NCBI GenBank assembly: GCA_964030785.1
Contig: OZ034972.1
Location: 21,103,183 to 21,167,182 of the forward strand
Source of the DNA: Siderastrea siderea
Taxonomy: Eukaryota; Cnidaria; Anthozoa; Scleractinia; Rhizangiidae
Direction: 5' to 3'
Length of the DNA: 64,000 bases
This document shows, in pieces, positions 1-15,200 of the stretch (position 1 is the first letter of the stretch; the number at the start of each line of letters is the position of its first letter). The position numbers and the translations under genes were made by a program. The notes under the pieces are model-generated. The model searched no databases. It was not told the origin of the DNA and saw only the letters and a program-made list of their open reading frames with translations.

Positions 1-3000
1 TAGAATTTTAACACCCACGACTTCAAAAGTTGGAAACACTTTTGAGGCTGAGAGGTTTAAGTATCGATAAAATGCTTCTTATCTTAATTAGGCACCTGTG
101 ATCGCGTTGATAAAAGGCACAACTTCAACCTAGAGACAAAACAATAAAAATCGAATAAATCAGCCGTCATGGAATCGAAGACAGTTCCGCATTCTGCCAT
201 GTGCTCACAATTTGCTCCAGATTTTAATTAAAAGTTTTTGCAATGTAGCGTTTGTCACGAAAACTGAGTTCTTCGTTGTTTGCAGAAACAGATGTCTGCA
301 GACAATGCTCACTCAAATATCACCACGGTGGTATTCTTTTGTCTTCATGGCGGGCGGAGAAAAACACGCATGCTACGTTGCCTTCAAACCAGACAGTCTG
401 GGGCTTGGAACTAGTCTGTGGGTTTGGAAGAAGGCTGTACATGGTTGTCTTTTAATTATCATTTCTGAAAATGGAACAGTAATTTTGGCAAGTTAGCAAA
501 GACCCGAATAGAAACCTCAAGAATGTCAGTGGAAATGGGAACAACGCATTAAAGATTTATTCTACTAAGAGGATTAATTAATTCCTCAGAAATAGGATGA
601 AAACATCACGTATATTCGCAGTCTCTCTGGTTGCTTTCAAAGTTGTATCGTGTCCTGCTATTCAAGCGAACTCCTTATAAGGCAAGCTATTTCAAAGTGC
701 TGTTTCAAATATTTGGTAAACTAACTACCGGCTTTCTAGCGCAACGATTTAAATGGCTTTCCTGAAGTCACTAAAACCCTGAATCACGCACAAGGAAAAC
801 CGGGTCCAAAATGCCAACAACAGATCACGAAAATGTGGCCGTACCAACTGCCCGCGGGTGACCATCGGGGTGACCTGATTAGAAGGGTTATCACACTAGA
901 TAACGACTACATGGACTTTCCTTTCTGCAAAAATTAAGTGGCTGGTGACAACGCCAGAGAAGGCCGCAAGGCGGCTACTGTCTGTACTTGGTTCAACCTT
1001 TTGAGACTGTGGATGAAATCTTAAATCGTGACCACTCAAATAAAATGCATTGAGCAGTTTGGGGATGGATATTCAAATAAAAGCTACTGTGGGCGACTAC
1101 TGTTTTTTTCCTCGCTTTGAGTTTCCTTTCCTGAGAATTCAGTAATTCTGGCATCAGATACAAATTCATCTTGGCTTGTTAAGCGAATCTCGAATCTTAA
1201 ACGATTCTGCAACCGTATTATTTTTCATGAAATGAAAGCCGAACGCGTATTCGCACTTTTGAATTTCAGGTGAGATAGACCACACATTAGTATTCTGGAC
1301 CAAGAATGAACGCCCAAATCATTTGTTCAGGGGCAAATGAACTGAAAAATCTGTGAAGACTTCACTGACATGCAAAATCCTAGTAGCTCAAAAATTGTTT
1401 AAAAAAGAGGGCTGGCAATAAAATAAAATAAGAAAAAAGGGCGGAAAAGCAAAAAACAAACAAACAAAAAAGAATATTTAAATTATTAATTATGGAGATC
1501 CTTAAAAGAATATTCGTTTATAAAGGCAGTTGTTACATACTATCTTGATTATTGAGCTGACATTTTGTTCTTGTGCTGTGAAAAAGAGATAATTATCTCG
1601 AACAAAGATCGATCATTTTCTCTCAGTAAGTGACTGAGAACCCGGAAATTGTCGATTGTTCAGCTGTCCCTCTGCACTTACGACAAGAAAGGCGGGCTAA
1701 AACTAATTACTTTGGCAAATTTTCAGCAATTATGATCAGCGCTAAAAGTGGTTGTTGTGTCAGCGAGTAGAAATTAATGGCACTAAGTTAAACTTAAGCA
1801 GCTGCGACGAATCCATACGCAAACGAAATCTATGTACAGTATATAGAAGCTATCGCGTTGCAATAATTCATTTTGTCTGAACTGAACAAGTGATACGCAA
1901 GCTGTTTCGCCAGCGTCTAGTCGACTCTCGGGTCTTCGTTTTCCTCGAGTAGACTATTTTCCATGGAGTATTTCAGACCTGGGGCGGCCATCAAAAATGA
2001 TTCAAAAAAGCGAAACAAAACGAAAACAAGAACACACTTTGTGGGTGGAAAAAACTTTTCTGGCAAAACGCACGACAAATGGGGAAAACGTTTACCCTAC
2101 TTAAGACTTGCGAGTAAAGCAGAAACTCATTTGAGACCAAAATGGTCAAATGTTATGCACTATTTCAAATTATTTGAGGCCTAAATGATCAAAATCTGTC
2201 TCTATTTCAGACGACAAAGGTTAATAAATCAATATCCTTTGGGGCGTACATACTGATAGAACTACACAGGGGTGTGGCAATCCTTAAGCAGGTCATCCTT
2301 GACCACTCTAAGTACCAGCGGCAACTGTCTCTTCACATCCGCAATGCGAAATGACCTTCTTCTGGGCTTTGTTGAAGTTTCCTTTCTCTGTCTGAACTCT
2401 ATCAATTAAGCTGGACAATTCGGCCACGTTTGACGAAGTGAAACAGATGGAGAAATCGCCTGGTTGTTTGAGACAACGTACATTTCTTCTTTGAAACAGT
2501 GTTTTCTTGGCGGTGACGTCGTGGCACTAAAAAACGCAAGAACCACGAGAAACGTGAACTGTGGTTCGAGTGTACTGCACGACTCTAATCTCCCACTAAA
2601 ATTGATTTGTCAGGGAAATATCCGGCGCAGCTTCTAGCTACAAAAAGAACATATTAAAATCCGTTTGCATAGTGCTATACAACCTTTCGAAATCGAAAAC
2701 GCTTCCTTTTTTTAGTTAACAGATTCAGCGATATTATTGTACTACAGGCGAAACAAAAACAGGAAAGCGAATTTAAATCGAGTTTTAATATTTTTAATGG
2801 TAGAATAATTAGGCAAAGAATATGAACCATAGCCTATGAACAGGCTCTTTAGTGAGAAATAGGCCGAGTCGAGTGCACTCCGCTGGCCAAGCTTTTCTTT
2901 CACTCTATTCTACTCCCCACTGAGAAAGAGCCGCATGCATTCACATGAACAACTACTGGTGTTTAATTCGCGATTCGCGAGGCTTGGCACAAACATTCCG

Positions 3001-3236
3001 TCCGCATCTAGAGTAGGTATTACAAAACTCCTTTTCATTGTACGAGGGCTTCCAAAGCTATTCTTATCTCTACAATTTTACAAAAGAAATCTGGCGGCTT
3101 TTTCATCTCTTACTTGTGAATAAGGAGATCCACTCTCCGACAGCAGCGATAACTAAAGAATCCGGTCTCATTTTGTTTTACAACTGAATGTACAGAAATA
3201 GAAGCGACACGACAAAAATAAGACTGGCATGTGTTT
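1..3236. other. Intergenic, no gene recognised
   Basis: AT-rich sequence downstream of the TERT stop codon. Short open frames occur on both strands (for example 212-496 plus and 1963-2184 plus), but none shows a recognisable domain, splice context or conserved motif. I see no RNA gene or clear transposon end here. It may contain untranslated sequence of TERT or of a neighbouring gene outside the window. Confidence 0.5.
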
Positions 3237-6200
3237 TCAACGGATGCGCTTAAAAACCGTGTGTTGTGAAGCATCTGTGATTTTCTTCAAATCCTCTCTA
3301 GGCCTTCCAAGATGGGACCATCCTCTTCTTAGGAATCTCAAAAGTTCCAAATAACGAGACTGCTTCTTTCGCAGGAACGTGTGGAACGCATGAAAACAGA
3401 GCCATGTGACTTCGCGCTCGTCCAATGAAAACGTGGCTTTACTAGGAGACAACTGGCGTGACTTTCTTGAACTTGTAGAATGGAAGTACAGTGCTAAATC
3501 AAGGACTAACCGGCAAAAGAACGAGGGATTATCCTTTGGTTGACGCCCTGAAAATAGAAAAAGACACTTCAGATGACAAGGCAAATGTAACTTCATCCCT
3601 TTACACCTTAGACGAAACAATCGACGTTGGAAGAAATTCTCAAATATAATTTTGTATAATACTTAAATACAAAAAGCGCTAGACAAAAGACTGCTCAATA
3701 GCTTTCATTTCTCAATCAGTGATTAAACTGATTTCGGTTTATTTCCACACTCAAACGTTAGAATTACATCGATAGACTTTGGAAAGTGTTAAAATTTAAG
3801 TTTCTAGTTTTAGCGACAACTTTATTAGCGACTTTTTGTCCCTGAGGATTTTGCGACTACCAGTTTTAGCGAGTTCTATGGTTACCCCGGTCAAACTAAG
3901 GTAAAAGTAGACGGGAGTTTAAACTATTCGAGAAGACACACGAGTCGATGAACGCGTTTTAGACTTAACGAAGTTCGAGCAGGTTAAAACGAGTACATTA
4001 AAGCCATTGACAGGTGCGTGCGAGTTTGAATTCTCGGCAATATTCGTTCTCCATCTACCGAGGCTTTTGTGTCATGCACTCAGCAAAGCACTCACCCTTT
4101 TTTGCCGCGTCCTTAAAACGAGTTGCAAACAAAATAAAACTCTGGCTCACATACTTCTTTTCTCTTCGACGTCTGTTTTTTTAAATTGTTCCCTTAATTT
4201 GATCCTTGCAATAACTTTAAATTGCACAGCTCCCTGTTTTAACGCTAATGGTGAAATTTTATGCTTCCGCTGAAGTTGTCAGGTTGTCAGACAACGTTTA
4301 TTACAGCTTTTTACTCTAAGTGAAATTTCTAGTTCCAAGCAGGAAATGGAAGAATATTAAAGCCAAGCCTACAATGACAGATAGACATGCAAATTCGCTA
4401 ATGAGATCTGGATACGCATAAGGAAATGATTTTTTTTTCAGTTGTACAGTCAATGAAAGGAAACTGAAAATGGCACGCCCAAAATAATTATCCGTCCACA
4501 TCTAGAAAAAAAATTTCGAAGGGAAAGCAAATAAGGAAATAATCAAGTTTAAAATCAGTGGAAAAGAAATTCCACGCAAACAAACTGAACAGAGATCCTA
4601 ATTTACATCTCAGGTTTACTCTTCACAAATTGTTCTAACTTGGCAAGATCAAGTGCGTTTCTGAAATGAATGATTTACTATTTCCTCCTCTCTTTCAACA
4701 GCTGTGTACACTATGTAGGAAATCCATGTTCTATATCGCAAATCTTTAATTTTCCAATCTTATTACGGAGAGACATGCAGGCTATCTGCTGGCATAAGAT
4801 TAGCTTTTTGATTAGTTTTTAAGCTCATCATCTTGGTATTGCTGCTCCATATCGTTAAACCAATCTAATAATAGGTTTTGCCTTTGGAAGGCGGAGATGC
4901 CAAGTAATTATTTCATACAGAGATTAACTGTTGGGTGCGACAGTCTGGTTTTAAATGACTGTCATATATTTCTTAAAACTTTATTCCAAATTGAAAAATT
5001 TGAAAAAAAAATACTCGTAGCAAAATACTCCTAAAACAAGACGTACAACAGGAAAAGTTCTGTTTGGCAGCTTTCATTATATTTGAATGTCTCTCTTTAT
5101 GATTTCATCCGCAAACTCAAAAGCTAGAGTCACCTTGTCAAATAAAGCATAACAAACAGCACCACATGACATTACGGTTCAACAGCTTTCAATTGAATGG
5201 CTACACCTTAGGATTTCATCCACAGACTAGAAAGTTAAAACAACCGTATATAGTGTAATAAACATCACCAAAGGAAAGTAATGCTCAGTAGCTTTCATTT
5301 GAATGGTCACACTTTAAGATTTCATCAACAGAAGGAAAAGTTAGAGCCCATTGTACAGCACAATAAACAGCACCACAATAAAAAACTGTTCACCACCAGA
5401 TTTCACTTAAAACTGATGGTCACACTCCAGGATTTATTCCACAGAAACATAAGTTAGAACCAAGTTTTAAATTGAGAAAATAGGCTCCAAAATTTGATTT
5501 AGTATAATATATGCATAAAATAAACAAGACTGCCGGAAAGATTTGCTTTTCTTTGAATGGTGACGTCATAGGATTTCATCAACAGAAATAAAATTTAAAC
5601 CACATAGTGTTACTGACGTTTTGACTCGGACAGGGAAAAGGCATTTTCGCGATGCACCGAAGACCTAATCATCTACTTGATGTTTCTCGTTATTCTCCTG
5701 ACCTTGTCTACTTAAAATGAATTAAAGAGAAATTAAACGTTGCTTAAGAGAACTATACGACGGGCTTTATTGTGAACTGTTTCTTAGACGACGCTAGTTG
5801 ATTTACCTTTTGAACTTTAACGTTTCTTTCTGAGCGAACGGGCCTCATAAGGGGCGACGTAACATACGATGTTTTTTACATTAAATCATCAGTATCGTAA
5901 GAGACCGACACCCCCCCCCCCAAAAAAAAAGGGGCGAGGAGGTTTTCTTTGTGGCTTAATATTATACGAATTCTTGCGTTTTGAAAAGACTTGAGCTTTA
6001 TTTGTTGAGAATTTAAGGCGTCGTCAAACGAAAGTAGGAGTCTCTTTGCATCTAAAATACGAAAAAGAAGGTATAAAATTGTCTAATGTAAATATAAATC
6101 CTTGTCACACTATGAAGTAGTGATCATTTTTAAAAGACAGAACAAAAAATAAAAATAAAAAAAACCAAAGAACCAGACCTCGCCTGTTTCAACTTCTCAG

Positions 6201-9200
6201 TTAATGACAAGCGAAGTTTTTCAACGCACACGCACACCTGAACACAACACTGAAAAGATGATTTGGTGGCAGTTTGTTTAGAAAAATAATTAATGCTAAA
6301 AAAGACAGCTTTCCAATGGCACAGAATTTCGCAAAAGTACTTAATGGATTTCGACAACTCATTTTCTCGTCGTTTTGAATGGTGGGAATTGAAGGACGGA
6401 TATAAAAAGCCGGCATTATGCTTTAAAAACAAAAATAATCATAAACAAGCAGAATTCTAGTAGGTTCTACATAAAATTATAATTTGAAAAGTTCAATTAC
6501 GGGATTGAAATTTTCTGGAGTTTAATTCCTCATTAACAGAATATAACTTAGGGGTACAAGAAAGATTCGCTATATTTTTGTCTGCAAACAATGCGAAGCC
6601 ATTAATGTTATCAAAACGCAAACCTAACATCGCTCGCATTTAAATTAAAGTAAGGTATTAAAATTACAGCTTTTTCTTTGATGGAAAATATATCATTAAT
6701 AAACGACTCAAACGCAGCTGGCTGTCTCTGTGAGCTGCTTAATCCAAGACTTACTTACGACAGATGATATGACCAGACACTGCATAAGAACACGTGGATC
6801 AAAAAGTGAAATAAAAAATTTAAGGAATATTTTGTAAATAGATCAGTCCAAAATCTAGGGGCGAAATTTCAGTTGATGCAGAGGGCTGCATGGTTCTTGA
6901 AAAGAGGGTGCGCGTTACATGAAATCTGTAAATAAATGGTTTGGTTTCTCACGATTTAGACCTAATATGCTTTCAGGATATTGGCTTCAAAGAAAGACTG
7001 CCAAAGTTGATAAGTTTGATGCATCTTACTTCTTCTTACAATATCAACACATTGTCAAGTAAACAGCTGTTACGAGAATCATCGTCTGGGGGGATATTGT
7101 CTTGATATAGCACCAAATTTAGAACTTACACAAAAAAACGCGACAAAAACGTATTGCATAACAGCCCATAGCTATCGTGTAAGTCATGTTCTGACTGGCA
7201 TGTATTTATATAGATAATTTTGTAAAGAAAATGGAACAGTTCGTCTACGTTTTCTTAGAGTCAGAGGAGCACTTCTGGCGGTTTATTTCCACATGTAAAA
7301 TAAAACAAGTATATAACCTAAGGGCGTTCCCATATTGCGATCAATACAACCATAGAACAGCATACGCACGCGCAGTGCTGTCGAGCTTTTGTTCACGTTG
7401 CTTGTGCTCAGTGCCCAGGTTCAGGCAAGCAGTATTTCTTTCAAACAGGGGACAACTGAGGGCCCCGCTAAAGTACTGAAACACAAAAACGTGACCAGAA
7501 TACCATGCTACATATAAACCAAACGAAGGAACGAAACATTGTTTAATAAAACACAAGTCGGAAAATCCATGGGAAACGTACAACTCCCTCTCGATATAAT
7601 ATCAAACGGGGAGGGTAGTAGCGGGGAGACATCTCTCTAGGTACGAGGAGTTCAAGGGTTCTTTTCTCCACCTCCGTAGTGTAGAAGACGGGATTCCAAG
7701 TGAAAACGCTATATGTTCCTGCGACTGAATAACAAGCAATACACGCGTTATGCACACGGCTCTATTTAGATTTGCTTGAAGAAATTCATTTCTGATTTCC
7801 TGGATAGAGGAAACAGCGCTAGGGTTCTACGAATGTGCAATTCCGTCCGCCGGTCACGGACGACTTTGCTCATTTTAAAATTAGCATTAAATGGTGACAG
7901 TAATCAGTGCTTTCCGCTCCTTGCCTACACACAAAAATATGAGTTTGGTGCACACTTCACCCTACCGCAGAGAAAAGCGATTGACTTGGAACAAGCCTGG
8001 GTTCCCATCTCAAGGCGTGGCGAATAAAAGCACCCTATTCTGAATCGAGTTAAAGTACGCAGATGACCTACCTCGTGGAAGCTCTTTAGCGTAGGTATGA
8101 AACTTGTTTGCTGTCAAGAGGAACAGTTGGTACACATTCAACAGGACGCTCTCGCGTGAGTTCAAATCTTGATCCAAGAGTAGAGGATGGCACTTCGGCC
8201 GCACTGAGTACAGGAGCTTCCGACGGAGGGCTTGGCCAGGATGCGCATCTAAGGCCACAGATAGGGTTTCTCTTAAAAGAAGCCCTGAGGAGAAGGAAAT
8301 AAACAGCTGTGAACTTTTTCTACAATGGTGGACTGCAAGTAGTCTCTAATTTTGGCGGTGGCGATTGTGGGGTGGGCGAAATACACACGCGCGTGCGCGA
8401 AATTTCGCGCAAGCGTGTGTATTTCGCCCGCCCCACAATCGCCACCGCCAATATGAAGAGACTACTCGCAGTCTACTAAAGTGGCAACACCCTAGACAAC
8501 TCCGATAATGAGAGGTGTTTTTGTCTAGGAATATTAAAACGTTCAAATAGAGCACTGAAGGAATGTAAGCACAAACTGCGTGTACTTTCTTAGAAGGGAA
8601 TTTCCCTTGGAGTACGTAACTATTAGCTCGCAAATGCCCGCGCTGAGCTTAACTCGGTTTGTGAAGCGACTAGGGGCATTAAAACTACAGTAGTCTGGAT
8701 GGGACCTTAGTCCATCGCAGGCTTACCCCACCCCAGAATTTTGACACTGAGGATTCCCTAACGGTTCGCTGGTGCCTGTTTATACATCAAGGTGAAAAGA
8801 ATTACTTGTTTAAGAAAAACTGAGAGTATAAGGGGTGTCTGATTTAAAAAAGATGTCCGTTTTAGAGATTACCATATTAGACAGGGACCTGCCTGAGAGA
8901 CGTTTCCTTCTTTACGAAACGTCTGAATTAGGGAGGTTTTATTTCACATATTAGGTAGCTGCCCGTAAGAGAGAGGTACCCATCTCAGAGAGGTGTCTTT
9001 AAAAGGAGATGGGATCTCAAGTTGACGCCAATTAGTCCTAGTATTGTTCTCTTTGGTATGGCTACACTGAGATGGGTTTTTTTTGGCAACTCCCAACAAG
9101 CTTGTTGTACCTTCACAGCGGTCAAACGCAAAAAGCTACGTCACTTCCGGTATTTCAGAGCCTTGAAGTCTGGATTAGTTCAAGTTCAAACGTTTGCAAG

Positions 9201-12200
9201 TGCAAAGTTCGTATGAAAACAATACAGAAAATGTCCCAACAAACCGAATTTCGCGCAGACAAAACTTGTAGATGACAGTTACTTCATTTTGAACACACAC
9301 CCAACGTAAACAGTTAAAGTTTTCAAAAACGGCATTAAGTTTTGCAGTTAAAGTGAAACTTTTGACATTTGTCTGCATTTTCTTTTGTAAAATTATGGCG
9401 AGAACTGCGGATGCGCCGTGCATTTGACCGCTGTAAAGTGCCTACCTGGAAGTCCTCTCGGTGACCCATGCCAGTAGATTCAAATTTGCATTTCTAAAAC
9501 TTGCATTGACTTGTGTCTTCATTTAGCCGGTGCTTAACACTGGGACTTACCAGCGTATCGGGACAAATCACTGCGTACTTCAAGTGTGACTGGGTCCAGA
9601 AGATACCCACACCATGGAAACCTATCTTTTGCACCAATTCTCTTTACTTCTTGTCCATCAGAAGTGACCACATCAAAATTGGTTAACGTTTTATCATGGT
9701 TGATAAAACACCCATACTCAGGTATCCCAGCATGCATCACATTCAGAAACTTAGTGGCCAGGCTCTTGGTTGGAGTGATGAGTAGAAAGTCATCCACCCA
9801 TCTTAGCAAGAGGGAGTCTGGGTCCTGGAATAAGTCTGATAGGTGGGTCTTCTCCATGTGACTGTAGAAGTAGCCACAAAGGATTGTGGATAAAATAGAG
9901 CCTTGTGCAATCCCTTAAACAACATGGATTTAAACAGATGAAAATAGTTAATATTTAATTTAAAACAGCTGAGCTATAATTTATGTCATTTTGGACATTT
10001 ATCAGTATATTAATATGACCTAGAAGGGTACAATCACAGACTGAGAAGGAATTGTGACCTGAAATGGTACTTATATGTACCACTTCCCTTACTGATTAAT
10101 TGACTGAGATATATTCCTATTTAGTACATACCAACCCAGTGGATAGTGTTTTTCGTGTGCTCTGATTGGCTACTCAAACTCGGGATGGTATCTGCCATTC
10201 ACCTCCCAGCATTTTTCTGAATTTTGTGCATTTTCTCAGAAAAAAAGGAACTATTTGGTCCTGGCTATCCGCTGGTTTGGTATACTAAAACCATTATTCA
10301 CCTCAGTGTCGGAGAAGAGTGGTGGACGTTTTCCTCGTCGCTTTGCGGTTAGGGTTAGGGTTCACCTCCACTTCTGTGAATAATTTTTAACTATTTAGAA
10401 ATGATTCTTTTATTGGGTGCCTCTATTATCCTGTTAACACCCCTTTAGGAAAGTCTGACTTAAATAGGAATAGAAAGCAAACTGCAGTAATGAACATGAC
10501 AAAATAACGCATGTTGTTAAAAAAAAACTTGAGTTTATGAACTTGACATTTTGTATGCGACAACATACATCTTCAGAAGTGACCATTGGGCTAAATTACA
10601 AATAAATTTAAATGTAAAGTAAAAGACTGGTACCTAATGTTAATCACCGCAGTTTGCTTTCTATTCCTACTGAAGTTGAGATGGCCAAAGAATAAGAGTG
10701 TTTACAACTTACATGTAGTTTATAAGTCTGACTTACCTCTGATTTGCTGGTAGTAGTTGTTTCCGATCCTTACGATGTTGTTAAAGATGTGTTCCTTGAG
10801 CAGGTCAATCAGTTTGTCACGGCCTTCAGTCAGATACCACACATGATCTACCGCTACCACTTGCTTTAGCTTCCACGTAGCAGTGAGTGACCGAAAGAAA
10901 TCTGGAAATGAACGGCAGTCATCTGCTGTGCTGACATGTTTATGAAATTCCCTGCAAATTTGGGTACAAATCACAAAAACATTCATGATTGAGCCAGCTG
11001 CAACCACGGGGACTGGCTGGATAAATATTCTTATAAAGGTAGGTCCTTCACTAAGCACAAAATATCAGCTCAAGCATGCATGTATGTTAAGACATCAGCT
11101 GCATCAGTTTGGATGAAATCTACACCTAACACTGTAGGCTGTAGTCGTCAAAACCCTAACTGCCATCATCTGTCACTCCAAATATCGTAACGTTATTTTC
11201 TGCTATTGTCATTACTTTGTCAGTCTTTTGTTCTCCCATTAAAGTAAATGATGCACCAAATTTGAACTTACTTTCTGGAAAATTGGCTTTCTCTGTCTTA
11301 GTATTGCCTAGATAATGCAACCCACTCTAATACCTCAACATCACGCAAAAATCTGGCAGAAGCAAGACCTGAAGGTCATACAACCAACTTAACTAAATCT
11401 GGTCCCAGGTCCTAACTGATTGGCACCCAACACAAATCAATGCAAGACGAAGTTAGTATCAGTATAACAATACAATAATTCTCTCCTACTCAACCTAGTA
11501 TAAACTTGTGTGTCCTTGTGTTCTCATTTCACTAAGGTTCAACAGTAACTAAATGGAAGTAACTTCCAGGTATGGGCATGGAAAGTAAAGATAGTTTGGC
11601 CTGAAGTACGGTTTTAACCCTTTAACCCCAATATCCACATGTATATTCTCCTCACTGTTCTCCATATATTTCTTATGTTACTAGTTGGGAGAATATGATT
11701 AAACATCAACACATTTCATGACTGGTGATCATTTACTTTATTCTCATGACCTGTGTATTTGTTCAACTAGTGATAGTGTAAGGAGAAATTAGATGCTTGC
11801 CACTCTTGGGGCTTACAGGTTAAGAACAGGTGGCAGACTCCTTCCCCCCCCCCTCCTTTGAAGAGCCCTGAGGCATAGACTAACCTGTAAACCTTTTCTG
11901 CTGACATCCGTAACAAAGAAAAGCGTCGAATTAAATACTCCTCCTCCTTCAGTACTTCCTTCATAATATCAAACAGCTTCTGATGTGGGATGGACTCATA
12001 GCAATGGCTCACATCCACATGCACAAAGTACAGTGGTCTTTCCTCTAAATAGTTGCGTATGCGCTCAGCATAAGGCTTCAGTACTTGGTAGAGGTCATCG
12101 CTTCCAAACAAGGTGGTTCCCAGGCCTTTGGGGTTCTGCTCTTTCTCAAATTTAAGAACTTCAAACAGATTCTGCAGTTTCCTGTTGATTGATTGTTGCT

Positions 12201-15200
12201 TTTGAGTATTAGTTGGTTCCTTGGTGGGTGGGCAGTGTCTCATGTTGGTAATGGGACGGACTGTTGAGCTCTTTGGGATAAATCTTAGGGCAGCGAAACC
12301 CAGAGAAGATTTGGTACAGAAGAGACTTTTGGCTTCTTTGGTTTCCAATGGTTTGAAGAACTTGCCACAAAATTTGTTGACGCCAAACTGTTGAATCTTT
12401 GCCCAGACTGGCTTTCTGTAATAGAATATTCTTTGCCGATGAGTACCGCTCTCTGTGATATAAAAGAAACTCTTGAGTATAGGCATAAGGTACTGGGTTA
12501 CAAACCACCAGATGAACTGAGCCAAGAGCTGCTGCTGCTTTAGTGAATCTGTCAGTGGCACATGTCTGCCCTCACTTCCTTTCAACTTTAGCCAACCACA
12601 GCTTGAAACCTTGATCCCCACCATCATCTGGCCCAGGGAAAACTTCTCTCCTCGATGAAGTCGAACAAACTTTGCAAGATTGTGAAGAAATGTTCTTTTG
12701 TTTTGCGAAGACCCCCACAGCTCCCCCGGAACAACTTTGTGGCAGATACACTCCAGAAAGCGCACAACCTGCAAACATATTTTGAATCAAGATTATCAAG
12801 AGAGAAGGTTTAAAAAGTATTTTAGTTTTGTTTAAGGGTCAATTGAGCCCAAGGTTCAAGAACATGGCTTGACAGAGCTATTGTAAACCTGCAAAAACTA
12901 GTGAGCTGAATACAAAAGCCTCCTCCTCACTGATAAAACCTGTATCCATAAGAACCCTTATGATGCTGTAACCGAAGCTTTCTCTTTCACCAATTTTTTC
13001 CCATTTTGATTTTCTCTCATCCCAGCTATTTGCCACTGGGTCTCTGAGGATGCCACTGCCTTTGCTGAAACAACAGCCATTGCCATCAGGAAACTTTAAC
13101 ATCGAGCTCACATGTTGTTTTCAAACTCAGACACCTTGAGAAAAACAGCCAGGAAGTGGTCAAACCTTGAGGCAATTTCAATGGATAGGTAACTTCAATA
13201 GTAGCTGGGGGAAGCGGGGAAGTACAACATGCCTGGATGGATTTGGTTTCTTTGGTTTTCAATAACCAGGGGGAGGCATATAAGTTGGTTTTGGCCTCCT
13301 CGGTAACTTCAAAAAGATATATAGCACATAATGATGTCACACAATGTGGGAATTAAATGTACATGTATGTCATGACTTCCAAACAGCTTCTGCCTACCAC
13401 ATGATATTATGTGATGAAGGCATCTCAGGAGGCCACAGTCAGCCCATTGTTAATTGACCCCCCCATCCTGACATATTTGCAAAATTGGCCAACCGTGTTT
13501 GTCTTGTGAGTTAGTATAGCACCACCTGACTCACACAAATTACAGGTATACATGTACCTGATCATGCCTGGTAAAGTTGCTAACAGCATGACGATAAACC
13601 AGCATATCAACTCTGGCTTTCTTTTTGCGATGTGCACACTTAGATACCTTTGAGCGGCCTTTTTTCCACGGTTGCTTATGCCACATCATTCTCTTGGGAA
13701 TGCTGAAAGCTGTTCTTGTGTGAAATCCCTTCTTTTTTCCACTCCTCTTTAGCCTCACATGTCTTCCTTCTCTACCCTTGCAGGTGTAAAAACAATGATG
13801 CTTCAACAGTGTTCTGAAAGGACACTTCTGATGCCTTGCCAGGAATTTTAAAGCAATTGGCTGCATCCTTGTAAGTCTCTTTGGCAGTCGAAATGGTTTC
13901 CCCTTTTTGCTCCCTTTCTTCTGATTGCTCATGGCTCCTGTCACATTCTTGGCATTTTGCATTTCTTTTCTGTCATTGCCCTTTTCTGAACTGCCAACCA
14001 TACAGCTTCTTTGCAGGAAAATATGATGAACAAGTCTGCGTGCTCCAGCCATACCAACAGGTGTTGTCTCCATAATGTGATTCTTTGGAAATGTTTGGGA
14101 GAGATTTGAAGCATAAAATATCCTCGAACGTGGCAAGTATACTTCATTTAAACAGATACTTTGACTGCTTTTCTTTGAAGTTGGGTGGCCTTCCTTGTTG
14201 TCTCGTTGGACTTTGTTCTTCTTTTGTGAAAGGCTTTTCTCTTGACTTTTGGGTGCAGGTTCTTTATCTGCTAGAGATTTAATTTGCTCTGATTGGGGAA
14301 GAAGCTTTAATAGATATTCCCACGGTTTTCTTCTATTCACAGCCTTATCATCCACCATTTCTTTTACCTCAACACTGGAATTCGAAGTTGCTTTCTTTCT
14401 TTTCAATGAATCCTTCTTTTCCACTGGCATAGCTTTCATTTCTTTCTCCTGGCTTCTGCACAAATCAACATCAACTGGGCGGCCATCAACACACCCATCT
14501 GCAGACCTCTCATCTGTAGCTTCCTGAAACAATGCTGTGGCCACATCATCTACTTGGTATAACTTCTTGAAATTCTTTGAAGACTCCAGCTCACTGGGGC
14601 TGCCATGGTGGCAAGATTCATCCATGGATTTGTCACTAGTTTCTTCTGGAAATAACAATGGGGAGACTTCAGTAGCACTTCTCTCAGGTAATCCATCCGT
14701 TGGTGAGTTCATTTCAATGTCATTACATCTTGTATTCATCTCATATTCAGCCAGCTCAGACTGATTCTGAAGGAAACTAGACCTAGCAGCATGACCATTG
14801 GCTGAATAATTATTAGAGTTTTCATTGTCATCCACTGCAAAGGGTGAGGCCTCAACAACATCGAAAGATGTCCTTGCTTTCTTAATGCATATTTCTTTAA
14901 CATCATTGTCACTTGCTTTCCTTTTGCGGTATCCTGTCACTGCAGAGGAATTTGCAATAGTCTTACATGTAACTACATCATCAACATGTTCCAAGTCAAG
15001 TGGGTTATCACTTTCATCTTCACAAATACTAATCGCTGTAATGTCTTCTTTCTGAGAAGACAACTTCTCGCAGAATCTTCTCACTCGTTTGCCTCCTCGT
15101 CGCACCTTCCTTTTTGTTGTTGCTTCTTTGCTGTCATTTTCTGGCTTACTGCTTTGCTTGTTGTTAGTTATTTCGGGTGGTACGTCTTTAGCTGTTAATG

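Noticed and set aside
8201..8206. A possible acceptor at TACTCAG|TG (8204) as the start of TERT exon 5
   Set aside because: It would drop the conserved LRRKLLYSV part of the thumb; the acceptor at 8285-8286 keeps it and gives the right phase.
12878..13340. Minus-strand ORFs between TERT exons 1 and 2
   Set aside because: The region is intron: the phase-0 junction 13558 to 12768 restores the family-conserved T-motif context without it.
14000..15200. Plus-strand ORFs opposite TERT exon 1
   Set aside because: Antisense shadows of a long, well-supported TERT exon; no domain of their own.
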